Below are positions 1 through 9,200 of a stretch of 64,000 nt of DNA, one piece after another (the stretch's first letter is position 1; the number at the start of each line of letters is the position of its first letter). The stretch comes from Rhizobacter sp. OV335. GTDB lineage: Bacteria; Pseudomonadota; Gammaproteobacteria; Burkholderiales; Burkholderiaceae_C. The notes below the pieces were generated by a model that saw only the letters and a list, made by a program, of their open reading frames with translations, made no database searches and was not told the origin of the DNA. The position numbers and the translations under genes were made by a program. Where the stretch lies: NCBI RefSeq assembly GCF_900142965.1, contig NZ_FRCQ01000015.1, forward strand, positions 1 through 64,000, written 5' to 3'.

Positions 1-33
1 GATTCACCAAGCCTGCCGCGTAACATCACCACC

Positions 34-59
34 GACTTCTCCACTTCGATGGAGAAGTC
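34..59. repeat. Perfect 10-bp inverted repeat (hairpin)
   Basis: The arms at 34-43 and 50-59 are exact reverse complements (GACTTCTCCA and TGGAGAAGTC) around a 6-base CTTCGA loop. One plus-strand frame coming from outside the window ends with TAA at 21-23, so the hairpin could be the end of a transcript, but there is no T-run on either side. Function is not established. Confidence 0.45.
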
Positions 60-149
60 TCCGAGCGCCTTGAACACAAAAATTCAGACACTCCCTGGGC
101 CGATGCTGCGCTACGCTCGCAGCCGTCCATCCCCATCACCCTCACAGCG

Positions 150-668
150 ATGACCCGACTCCGTTCCTTCACACCTGTCGCAGCGCTCTGTCTTGTCTTC
201 TCTGCCTTCACCGCGCACGCCGCCGATCCGATCGACGCCGCCACCGGTGCTCAGCAGTTGCTCACCCGCCTTGAAGGCTCTTGGCGCATGGTCGGCGACG
301 TGCGCGGCAAGCAGGTGCAGTACAAGCTCGAATCGACACGCGTGCTGGCCGGCAAGTTCGTCGAGCTGCACATGGTGGACGTGCAGGTGCCGCCTCGGTA
401 TGAAGCCCGTGTATTCATCGGCGCCGACAAGACGGGCAAGATCTTCGCGCACTGGCTCGATTCATTCGGGCCGGAGTACTCGGTGCCACATGGCGAGGGC
501 AGCGTCACCTCGAATCAGATCGAGGTCCGGATTCCCTATCCCGGCGGTGCGTTCCGCGACACGTTCGTCTTCTTGCCGTCCTCCCAGGAATGGACGCTCA
601 CCATCGACGCCGAGAAGGCGGCTGGCGAATGGCAGCACTTCGCTGCGTACCGCTTGAGCCGGCCCTAA
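150..668 (+). CDS. Secreted DUF1579-like hypothetical protein
   Basis: A 172-residue protein starts with a clear Sec signal peptide: basic start, hydrophobic core, and an AHA cleavage motif near residue 25. The mature part has a LEGSWRMVGD-type opening and repeated beta-strand patterns (KFVELHMV, ARVFIGAD, WTLTIDAE). This resembles the lipocalin-like families in which a small periplasmic protein 'weighs' a ligand, such as DUF1579 and relatives, but I cannot name a ligand. The stop lies 50 bases before the next gene on the same strand, so the two may be co-transcribed. The coding call is good; the family call is tentative. Confidence 0.7.
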   Translation: MTRLRSFTPVAALCLVFSAFTAHAADPIDAATGAQQLLTRLEGSWRMVGDVRGKQVQYKLESTRVLAGKFVELHMVDVQVPPRYEARVFIGADKTGKIFAHWLDSFGPEYSVPHGEGSVTSNQIEVRIPYPGGAFRDTFVFLPSSQEWTLTIDAEKAAGEWQHFAAYRLSRP

Positions 669-718
669 GGCGAGCATCCGCCTGGGCCACGCCTTCAGAT
701 CGAACTTCGGAGCAGCGC

Positions 719-1609
719 ATGTTCGAAGACTTCAACCTGGAATTCATCGACGTCGGAGACGTCACCTTGCGCGTTCGACACGGCGGGCATGGCCCGGCGC
801 TGTTGCTGCTGCACGGCCACCCTCGCACCCATGCGACCTGGCACCGGGTGGCGAAGCTGCTCGGCGACCGATTCACGGTCGTGTGCCCCGATCTGCGTGG
901 GTACGGGCAATCGACGAAGCTCGAGCCGCTGCCGGACCACGCGCAGGCGAGCAAGCGCGCGATGGCCGCCGACTGTGCCGCGTTGATGGACCGGCTGGGG
1001 CATCACCACTACGGCGTCGTCGGTCACGACCGTGGCGGGCTGGTGGCCTTGCGCATCGCACTCGACTTTCCGGCCCGGGTCCAGCGCCTCGCGATCCTCG
1101 ACGCTCTGCCAGTCGTCGAACACCTGGACCGCTGCGATGCCCGTTTCGCCGCCGCATGGTGGCATTGGTTCTTCTTTCTGCAGCCCGACAAGCCGGAGCG
1201 GGCGATCCTGGCGGACCCCGATGCCTGGTATGGCAGCGATGACAGGAAGCGCGCGCAAATGGGCTCCGACGAGGCATGGGCCGACTACCTGTCCGCCACG
1301 CGGGACCCGGCGACCGTGCGGGCCATGCTCGAGGACTACCGCGCAGGGCCTGGCATCGATCGTCTGCACGAGATTGCCGATCGAGAGGCTGGCAACCTGG
1401 TGCGATGCCCGATGCTGTGCCTCTGGTCGAGTCGCGATGACCTGGCCGATCTCCACGGCGATCCGCGCGCGATCTGGGCAAAGTGGGCGACAGACCTTCG
1501 GGGCGCGCCCATCGACTGCGGACACCACATGGCGGAAGAAGCGCCGGACGAGCTCGCCAGCGCGCTCAGCGATTTTTTCGGACAGCGTGGACGTCTACCG
1601 GGCCGTTGA
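719..1609 (+). CDS. Alpha/beta hydrolase, haloacetate-dehalogenase-like
   Basis: The start at 719 (MFEDFNLEF) is preceded by GGAG at 7-base spacing; the frame is open further upstream but without family similarity. The 296-residue protein has the oxyanion motif HGHPRT, the nucleophile elbow GHDRGG with Asp104, a second acid in LAILDA, the cap motif WWHWFF, and the terminal His in CGHHMAEEAP. This set is typical of haloacetate/fluoroacetate dehalogenases, which hydrolyse a carbon-halogen bond through an Asp ester. The His-Trp halide-binding pair is present. The second carboxylate-binding Arg of fluoroacetate dehalogenases (four residues after the nucleophile) is Leu here, so the substrate may differ; an epoxide hydrolase or other esterase role is possible. 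Confidence 0.8.
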   Translation: MFEDFNLEFIDVGDVTLRVRHGGHGPALLLLHGHPRTHATWHRVAKLLGDRFTVVCPDLRGYGQSTKLEPLPDHAQASKRAMAADCAALMDRLGHHHYGVVGHDRGGLVALRIALDFPARVQRLAILDALPVVEHLDRCDARFAAAWWHWFFFLQPDKPERAILADPDAWYGSDDRKRAQMGSDEAWADYLSATRDPATVRAMLEDYRAGPGIDRLHEIADREAGNLVRCPMLCLWSSRDDLADLHGDPRAIWAKWATDLRGAPIDCGHHMAEEAPDELASALSDFFGQRGRLPGR

Positions 1610-1644
1610 TGTGAGCGCTGCGTGTCGATCCGCCCACCACGCCT

Positions 1645-2121
1645 TCACCACCAGTTCAGCGGTGTCGTCCCATCGTCGGCAAACACATTGCTGTAGTGCC
1701 ATTCCACGCGCGGATGACCTTCGATGAAGCGGTTGAAGGCATTCTCGATGGCAGGAAACCCGTTGCGCTTCAAGTCGATGGAAAAGACAGCCTGCTTCGG
1801 CGTGAATCCGTCCCAGGTGGCACCCATCGCTTCGCCCAGGGATTCCGCAAACGCGGAGATCTGCTGTTCGCTCAACTGCTTTTGCATGTAATACACCTGG
1901 ATCGCGACATTTCCTGCGCGCCGCAGAACCTCGAACTGGCCCGACTCCATCCGATACCTGATCTCGTCCCCGCGGGCAATGCCCAGCACTAGGCCCGGCG
2001 AACGCTCGACACGCATCACCGAGTCGCCGAGATCGGTGACCAGCATCTCTTCGAAAACAGGTTCCCCCGTGTTGCTGCTGCCGACGTGAACGTTGATTGT
2101 CTTCAGGGGCCTATCGACCAT
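1645..2121 (-). CDS. DUF4265-like protein, candidate Rhs toxin immunity
   Basis: The 158-residue protein starts at MVDRPLKTI (ATG at 2121). The reading frame extends upstream only as a shadow of the Rhs gene. Its start lies 11 bases inside the 3' end of the rhs gene, so translation is probably coupled. It is soluble, with no signal peptide, and shows the pattern of DUF4265 proteins: an opening 'PVFEEMLVTDLGD', a central 'GIARGDEIRYR' step followed by a strand, then a ferredoxin-like second half. Position immediately after a polymorphic-toxin C-terminus is the usual place of the cognate immunity gene, so I infer that it protects the producer from the HNH-like toxin domain. The family assignment is moderate and the immunity role is inferred from context. 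Confidence 0.6.
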   Translation of the reverse strand: MVDRPLKTINVHVGSSNTGEPVFEEMLVTDLGDSVMRVERSPGLVLGIARGDEIRYRMESGQFEVLRRAGNVAIQVYYMQKQLSEQQISAFAESLGEAMGATWDGFTPKQAVFSIDLKRNGFPAIENAFNRFIEGHPRVEWHYSNVFADDGTTPLNWW

Positions 2122-5100
2122 ATGGGGCTCCGCAACTACCGCGCTCCGCGCATGACATCCCCTGGGAAGGGGCACCGCGGTTGCCCGCACTGAGGTTGCA
2201 AGCTGCGCCTTCGAGGCAGATATTGTCCTTGTTTTGGTTGCCGCCCTTCGATGCAGGCACGTTGCGGTGGCCAACGTGCATATCCGCCGGATTGGTGGAC
2301 GTCTGACCGCAGCGCCAGCACTTGAACACCCCACCGTTCGTCACGGTCGCTTCCTGGATCAGCTCTTGCCGCAGCTCCTGCTGTCCCGATCTCGACCCTG
2401 CCGTCGGGCCGCCAACGCTGTTGGCGATGGCTTCCGGGGTAGCCCCCTCCCCGTCCTTCAGCACGCGCACCGGCTTGTTGCCGGTAGCGGCCGGCACAGG
2501 GTGCAGTGCACTCGTCGTCTTCGGCAACTGCGCAGGAGATACCGCAGGCTTGATGTCGGCCTTGCTGCCGCCAAAGGCCTCGGAGGCGATCGCCATGCCC
2601 ATCAGCCCCTCGTAAGGCCCGATCTCCATGACCTCGCGCGGCTGCATGAAGCCGGGCTTCTGCCCTGCCGCCTGCATCAGACTGAGCTGCGCACCGATGA
2701 GGTTGTTGCGCTCCTGGTTCGTCAGCCCGCCGGCCCGCATCAAGGTCTTGATCTCGCTGCCCAGCGCTTTCACCTCTTCACGGGTGTAGTCCTTCTTGCT
2801 CGGCAGCTGATTCGCCCTCCGCACAACGCTCTGTATCTGCACCTTCGAGGCCGTTCCCGCCTCCGAAGGCTGCGGTGCATGGCTCTGCTGCCCCGAGCCC
2901 CCCTGCTGCGTGGTGCCCTGCGGGTCGCCAGGTGCGTCACTGAGCGCCACCAGCATCGGCCCGGCGGACACCGATCCGTCGCCATTGCTGCTGCTGGAAC
3001 TCAGCTGCGCCGACGATGACGAGAAGAAACCGCTTCCGCCGAACTCGCCCGTTGCCATCGCCCAGTTGTAGATGGCATTGGTCTCGTTGTGCTGGCACGT
3101 CGAGTCGCACGAACCGTTGTCGCCGTATTGCGCCGCATCGCCGAAGCCGCTCGGGTCGGTGGCGTTCAGCGGGTTGTTCAGCACATAGGCGTAGCGGTTG
3201 TAGTTCTGCAGGTTGATCGGGTTCGTGACCTCCGGGTCCGCCTGGACGAACAACCCCGACGTCGGGTCGTACAGCCGGCCGTTCATGTTGATCAGCCCGA
3301 TGTCGTCCAGACCTTCGTGGCCGGTGAAGCCGCGCGCGGTGCCGTAGTTGCGGTTCGGCGCCCAGTCCACCTCGATGGCGCCCTGCTCGTCGTAGTCGCC
3401 GCCGATGAAGCGGCGCTTGCCGAACGGGTCGTATGAATAGCGCTGCGTGGGCGTGCCGTTGTGATCGGTGGTGGCCGAGAGACTGCCCAGGTGATCCTTG
3501 TGCCAGTACTCCACCTTGTTGAGGGCGATCGTGTCCAGCGCCACCGGCGCCGTCTGGCCGCCCGCCGGCACCGGCAGCGGCGCGTCCGAGGCGAGCACGC
3601 CGATCGCCTTGCCGGCGACGCTCAGGAAGTGGCGACTGCTCTGCAGGGCCGGATTGGTGTTCACCTCCATCTCGAACCCGAGGCCACCCACGTTGTCCGG
3701 GTGCAGGTACCACAGCGTGCGGGTGTTGCCCTTCGCCGTGCGCACCTCCTTCACCCGCGCATGGTTCTCGTCGTACTGCCACGCATACTGGGCGCCGTTG
3801 CCGCTGCCCGTCAGCACGTTGTTGAAACTCGTGTAGCTGAGTCCGTTGTACTTGCCGCCGCTGGCCGCCGTGACGTTGCCGTTCAGGTCGGCGTCGTAGG
3901 TGGTGGTGCCGTTGCCCGTCAGGCTGCGCAGCAGGTGCGGGCGATCGGCCCCCGGTCCGCTGGAACCGTAGGCATAGTTGCCCACGTCGGTCTTGAACAG
4001 CAGCATCCCGAGCGCGTTGTATTGCAGCGTGACACTGCGCTGGAAGCCGGCAATGCTGCTCGACGAGACGCTGTACTGCGTGAGCCGGTTCAAGCCATCG
4101 AAGCCGAAGACCTCGCTCACCGCAGAGGCACCGTCGCCGTTGCGATCGATGCGGCTGAGCAGGTTGTTGACGCTGCTCCAGTTGTATTGATGGTCCAGGA
4201 TGTCGGTGGCGGCACCGATGCCCGCCTTGGCCGTTCGCACCCGCCCGGTGGCCGGGTCATAGGTCGTGCGGTCGGCGACGTTGTTGCCCACCTGATCCTG
4301 CTCGATGTCGCCCAGTGCATCGATCACGTTCGCTTGCCACAGCACCGAGCCTGCGGGCAGCGTCTTGCCGGCCGCCACCTGGCCGTTGGCATCGGGCAGC
4401 GGCGAGACCGTGGCCGCCGTCTTCAGCAGCATCGCCCGCAGGTGACCCGAGCTCGTGTAGTCATAGCCGACCTGCAGACCGGTGGGATAGGTCTTGCTCG
4501 CCAGCCGCCCCGTCGTCGGCTCGAAGCCCACTGACGACAGGAAGCTCGGGCCGTTGGCAATGTCCAGCCGGTTGCTGATCTCGCGCCCCAACTCGTCGTA
4601 GTAGATCTTCTTGTCCAGGTCGCCGGGCCTCGTCACTTGGCACAGCTTGCCGACGCCCTTGCTGCAGTCGTCGTAGACCCAGCGGTTCTGGAACTCCGGC
4701 TCCACCCGGTGCGTCATGCGTCCGAGCAGGTCGTAGGCGTAGGTGGTCCAGCCCGACACGCCGGTCGCCAGGACGCCGCTGTTCTCGACATCCGGGCACG
4801 TCGTCGGCACATGGCTGCCGCGCATCGCGGAGTTCTGCAGCGCCTTCAGCTGGCCCAGTGCGTCGTAGCAATACGTGAGAACACCGTGGTCCGGGTCCTG
4901 CGTCTGGATCTTCCGACCCAGCGTGTCGTAAGAGGTCGTGATCCGGTTCTGCAGCGCATCGCGCACCTGGATCACGTTGCCGAACGCATCGGACAGGAAC
5001 GCGATCTGGGCGCCGAGCGCATCCGTCACCCGCGACAGATCGCCGCGTGCCGTGCGCTCTTCGGTGCGGGCCTGGCCGGCATCGTTGGTGACGACGACGG

Positions 5101-6205
5101 TGTTGCCGTGGCGCGCATAGGTGGTCACGGCGGCCTGGCGGTTGCCATAGGCACCGTAGCCCGTGCCCGAGCCGCCGAAGTCCTTCGCGACGCTGCCGGC
5201 CGGGTCGGCCCCGTGCGACGCCACCATGCGGCCCAGCTCGTCGTAGGTGTAGCGCGTCACCCCGACAGCGTTGCTGCCATCGGTGGTGGACGCGCCCGAG
5301 GCCAGGAAGTAGGGCTTCGTCTCCATCACCTTGGAGCCGTAGGCGTCGTAGACCACGTCGGCCACCACCAGTGCCCCAGCGCGTGCCGCCGGCTGCCCGG
5401 GACCGTTGAAGGACTCGGTGGCGGTGCGGATCTGGCGATTGAGCGCGTCGTAGTAGGTCCGCACTAACGGGCCCATCTTCGCGTTGGTCGTCGAGCGCGG
5501 CTCCACGTGGACGAAGCGCACGGCAAAGGGCGGTGCCTCGCCGCTGGCCGGCGTGGGGCAGCCGGCCCCGGCGAGGACCGTGTTGGTGCTGGTGTCGAGC
5601 CCGGGGCCGACGATGCAATGCCAGCTCAGCGTGCGCGTGCCGTCGACGTGCGTTTCCTGGACGGTCCGACCCAGGTCGTCCACCACCGCGCTGCTGCTCA
5701 GCTGGTTGATGTCGGTGCCCTTGCTGAGCACGCCGAACCGGGGGTCGTAATTGGCGAATGCCGATTTTCCCAGCGCATTGGTCGTCGAATCGACGAACAG
5801 GCCGGCCGGAATGGCCACCGTGGCATTGGGGGTCAGCGATCCGTTGACGGTGACGCCCTGGCTGGGCTGCGCCGCGTAGCTGCTGTACGAAGAGCGAGGC
5901 AGCGCCACCATGCGCCCCGTCGCGCCCGCACAGCTCGCGGTGGTGGTGCGCCGCACGTTGCCGGCGCCATCGTATTCATACGAGATGACGCCGCATTGCA
6001 GCGGATTCGCGGGCTCCGAGGTTTCGCTCTGCAGCGTGCCGTCCGCATTGAATACGAAGCTCTTGGTGCGACTGTAGTTCGCTGGATCTGCAGCGGCCAG
6101 TTGCGCCTGCGCAGGCGCGGCATGCGCCCCGATCAGGCAGGCCAGCACTTCGACCAGCGCGAGGAGCCTCCCGCGGCCCACGATGTCGAGTTTCTTGTGG
6201 TTCAT
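2111..6205 (-). CDS. Exported Rhs/YD-repeat protein with HNH-like toxin C-terminus
   Basis: The true start is ATG at 6205 (MNHKKLDIVGRG), overlapping the upstream stop in ATGA; the open frame continues 334 codons upstream only as a shadow. The 1364-residue protein has a signal peptide ending near AQA (residue 36), many YD repeats (for example YEYDGAGNVRR, YDELGRMVAS, YDTLGRKIQT) and the Rhs core end GRLYDPTSGLFVQADPE, closing with DPSGF near residue 1017. After a Ser- and Gly-rich linker, the last 75 residues hold CWRCG, then HVGHRNVPASKGG, DNIC and ACNLS. This is the pattern of a zinc-stabilised HNH/Endo VII-type nuclease toxin. The Rhs shell would encapsulate the toxin. Export by Sec, rather than as a type VI Rhs, is suggested by the signal peptide and the SpvB partner. 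Confidence 0.88.
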   Translation of the reverse strand: MNHKKLDIVGRGRLLALVEVLACLIGAHAAPAQAQLAAADPANYSRTKSFVFNADGTLQSETSEPANPLQCGVISYEYDGAGNVRRTTTASCAGATGRMVALPRSSYSSYAAQPSQGVTVNGSLTPNATVAIPAGLFVDSTTNALGKSAFANYDPRFGVLSKGTDINQLSSSAVVDDLGRTVQETHVDGTRTLSWHCIVGPGLDTSTNTVLAGAGCPTPASGEAPPFAVRFVHVEPRSTTNAKMGPLVRTYYDALNRQIRTATESFNGPGQPAARAGALVVADVVYDAYGSKVMETKPYFLASGASTTDGSNAVGVTRYTYDELGRMVASHGADPAGSVAKDFGGSGTGYGAYGNRQAAVTTYARHGNTVVVTNDAGQARTEERTARGDLSRVTDALGAQIAFLSDAFGNVIQVRDALQNRITTSYDTLGRKIQTQDPDHGVLTYCYDALGQLKALQNSAMRGSHVPTTCPDVENSGVLATGVSGWTTYAYDLLGRMTHRVEPEFQNRWVYDDCSKGVGKLCQVTRPGDLDKKIYYDELGREISNRLDIANGPSFLSSVGFEPTTGRLASKTYPTGLQVGYDYTSSGHLRAMLLKTAATVSPLPDANGQVAAGKTLPAGSVLWQANVIDALGDIEQDQVGNNVADRTTYDPATGRVRTAKAGIGAATDILDHQYNWSSVNNLLSRIDRNGDGASAVSEVFGFDGLNRLTQYSVSSSSIAGFQRSVTLQYNALGMLLFKTDVGNYAYGSSGPGADRPHLLRSLTGNGTTTYDADLNGNVTAASGGKYNGLSYTSFNNVLTGSGNGAQYAWQYDENHARVKEVRTAKGNTRTLWYLHPDNVGGLGFEMEVNTNPALQSSRHFLSVAGKAIGVLASDAPLPVPAGGQTAPVALDTIALNKVEYWHKDHLGSLSATTDHNGTPTQRYSYDPFGKRRFIGGDYDEQGAIEVDWAPNRNYGTARGFTGHEGLDDIGLINMNGRLYDPTSGLFVQADPEVTNPINLQNYNRYAYVLNNPLNATDPSGFGDAAQYGDNGSCDSTCQHNETNAIYNWAMATGEFGGSGFFSSSSAQLSSSSSNGDGSVSAGPMLVALSDAPGDPQGTTQQGGSGQQSHAPQPSEAGTASKVQIQSVVRRANQLPSKKDYTREEVKALGSEIKTLMRAGGLTNQERNNLIGAQLSLMQAAGQKPGFMQPREVMEIGPYEGLMGMAIASEAFGGSKADIKPAVSPAQLPKTTSALHPVPAATGNKPVRVLKDGEGATPEAIANSVGGPTAGSRSGQQELRQELIQEATVTNGGVFKCWRCGQTSTNPADMHVGHRNVPASKGGNQNKDNICLEGAACNLSAGNRGAPSQGMSCAERGSCGAPYGR

Positions 6206-9200
6206 CTGCAGATCCCCGTGCCATTGGTCGACCCCGTCAGGCTGACGACAAGGGGTGTCGTTCCGGCCGTCGAGATCGTGAGCGTTCCCGACCGGCTGCC
6301 GCCGGTGCATCCCGCCAGGAAACGGACCGCGTAGGTGCAACTGGCTCCCGCGGCGAGGCTTCCGCCTGCAGCCGGACAGGTGATGCCAGTGCCCGCGCCG
6401 TAGCTGCCGCTGTCGAATGAACCGCCAGAGGTCGCAATGGCGTACTGCAGGCCGGTCGCCGCGACATTGCCCGTGTTCGACAGGGTCAGGGTCAGATTGC
6501 GCGTTCCCTCCTTCGCCACCACGCCGAAGGCCAACGACGCCGGGTTGACCGACAGCAACGGAGCCGGTGCCGTGACGCTGAGCAGGAAGCCGACGCTGGT
6601 CCCGGTGCCGCCCGCCGCGGGCGTCGCGACCAGCGTGCCCGTGGTGATGCCCACCGTGCCGGAACTCAGCGTGACGCTGCCGCACGACCCGTTGCTCGGG
6701 CAGTTCAGCGTCGTGGTGGACATGCTGAATATCCGGCTCGCGTTCGGCACGGACAGGTTCAATACCGTCGGCATCTGGCCGCTGTTGAAGTAGGTCACCG
6801 TGGTCGCCGCCGTCGCCGGTGACACCGCCACGGCGGTGTACGGACCCGCCTGGTCGGTCTGGATGCTCGGCGCGGTGACGCCCACGCCCTGCACCGCCAG
6901 CACATTGGACGCAATGGACCTCGCGACCATCGTGATGTTGGGGCCGCCGTACGGCGCCACCTGAGGCGGAGAGAACGTCACCGTGACGGGGCAGCTGCCA
7001 CCGCTCGGTGCCACGCTGCCGCAGGCGCTGGTGTTGAACGAGAACCCTTGCGGCAGGTTGGCGATGCCGGAATTGGTGGCCCAGTCGTAGGCCACGTTGC
7101 CGAGGTTGAACAAGCTGATCGTCTGCGATGCAGACGTGCCGGCGATGACCGGCCCGAAGTCCAGCAGCGTGGTGCTCCAGCGCGGCTCCGCGTAGTAGAC
7201 GGTCCATCCGAGCGTCGTCGCGGCCGGCGCCGTTGTGGCACCGCCGGGCACCATCGACTGGCTTCCCCCGATCCCCGGCGTCTGCGTGGACAGCGCCACC
7301 ACCATGTTGCAGGCAGCACCTGGTGCCACCGCGGTGCAGCCGTTGCCCGTCACGGCCAACGGTGCGAGCAGCGACGGGCTGGCGAGTGTCATCGGCGCCG
7401 TGCCGTCATTGCGGTAGGTGACGGTGAAGGTCTGCGCGGCGCCACCAAACCAGGTCGCCGGGAAGGTATAGCTGGGCGCACTGAGCAGCGTGGCCACTGA
7501 GCCGTAGCCCACGCCGGTCAGGCTGATCGGCACCGAGATCGGATGCGGATACAGACTCGCCTTGCCGCCCGACGTGAAGCGGCTGTAGGCGCCCGCCACG
7601 CTCAGCGTCGCCGCGAAGCCGTTGCGGACGCTGCCGGGTGTGAAGGTCACGCCGATCATGCAGCTGCTGTGGGCCGGTGTGCTGACGCCGCAGCCGTTGG
7701 ACGCCACCGAGAACCGGGCGGCGTCCGCGCCGCTGATCGCCAGCGCGATGTTCTCGAACGGCGCGTCGGCGCCGTTGATCAGTGTCAGGAACAGGGTGAT
7801 CGCGCCGGCAGAGTCGACTCTGCTGAAATCCACCGTCGCGGGTGCGGCGGGCGAGGCCATCATGAAGGCGTAGGGCTGCTGCACCGAGAAGGTGGGCGCG
7901 CTGAGCCCCTGGATCACGAAGCTGACCTGGTCGACGGCGGTGTAGGTGCCCGCAACGGCTCCCGCATCCGTGCCGAAGAACGTGCGGCAGGTCCCGCCCG
8001 GTGCCAGCACGGTGGTGCCGAAATTGCACGCGCCCGCGTCGGTGCTGCTGGCCGATCGCATCGTGCCGGTCGGATTCGACGCCGGGGCATGGCCGGTGAG
8101 CAGCACGGCCACGGGGCTGTCGTTCCGGATCGTCGACACGTCACCCGAATCGGAACCTGCACCCACGATGCCCCAGTTGGTCCAGCCAGGCAGGATGGAC
8201 ACCGAGGGCATCGTGCCGCTGCCCGCCAGGGCGGCGTTCAGGGTGCCGCCGCCGGCTGCGATGCTGAGCTGGCCGGTGCGCGCCGCGCCGGCCGTGGGCA
8301 GGAAGCTCACGCTCACCGTGCAGCTGCCTCCCACCGGCAGGCTGCTGGTGCACGTGGTCGAGATGAAGCGGAAATCCGCTCCCGTCACGCTCGACGCCGT
8401 CGGCGGCGTCAGGCTCAAGGCGGCGGCACCGTCATTGGCCAGCGTGGCCACCTTGGTCGAGGTCTGGCCGACCATCAACGAGCCGAAGTCGATGCCGGTC
8501 AGCACGCCCACCTGCGTGGGACCCGAGCCTCGTGTGGCGGTGGCGTTGGTGGCGTTGCCGGCGCTGGTGGCGAGCAGCACGCCGGGAGCCGAGCTGCGCG
8601 TGCTCGTCTGCTGCAGCCGACCCAGGATCCACTTGCAGTTGAGCGCGTCCGTGCAACGGGTGTCGTCGGGCCAATAGAAGTTGCTCGTCACCTTCTGGAA
8701 CGTGTCGTCCGGGTTGCCGTTCAACGAGGTCACCGCCGTCGACTGCAGCGGGTCGCCGCTCGCGTTGACCGTGGTGTGGTTGACGGTGCTTGGCAGGGCC
8801 AGGCCTTCGAGGTCCAGCGCCGTGGATGTCGCGTCCAGCAGATAGGGCCGCTTGATGACGGCGGACGACGGGCATGGCACGCCGCTGGCCATCGCGCTCG
8901 CATCGGCGCCCGTGGCCGCCATCTGGTCGCAGTAGATGTTCTGCACCCGGGTCAACAACGTGGCATCGGACACCGCATTGAGCGGAGCACGGTAGGTGGA
9001 GTTCATGCCGGCCTGCCCGACGTAGGGGAAGCTCTGGAGGAACCGGGTCTCGCTGGTGATCGGTGTTCCCACCGGAGACACGCTCTGCTTTTTCACGACG
9101 CGGAAGCCGAGCGAATCGCGGCCATCCGTGCTGATCTTCATGCCGGTGTAGCCGTACTCGGTCTTGGTGCTGCCGCCCACGCCGTTGTCGGCATTCATCG

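Noticed and set aside
6206-7207. N-terminal extension of the rhs frame by 334 codons
   Set aside because: It lies inside the SpvB-like gene in another frame and is low-complexity; the ATG at 6205 with signal peptide and ATGA overlap is far better.
2097-7500. Rhs operon as a type VI secretion Rhs effector
   Set aside because: No PAAR domain at the Rhs N-terminus; instead a signal peptide and an SpvB partner, so Sec export is more likely.
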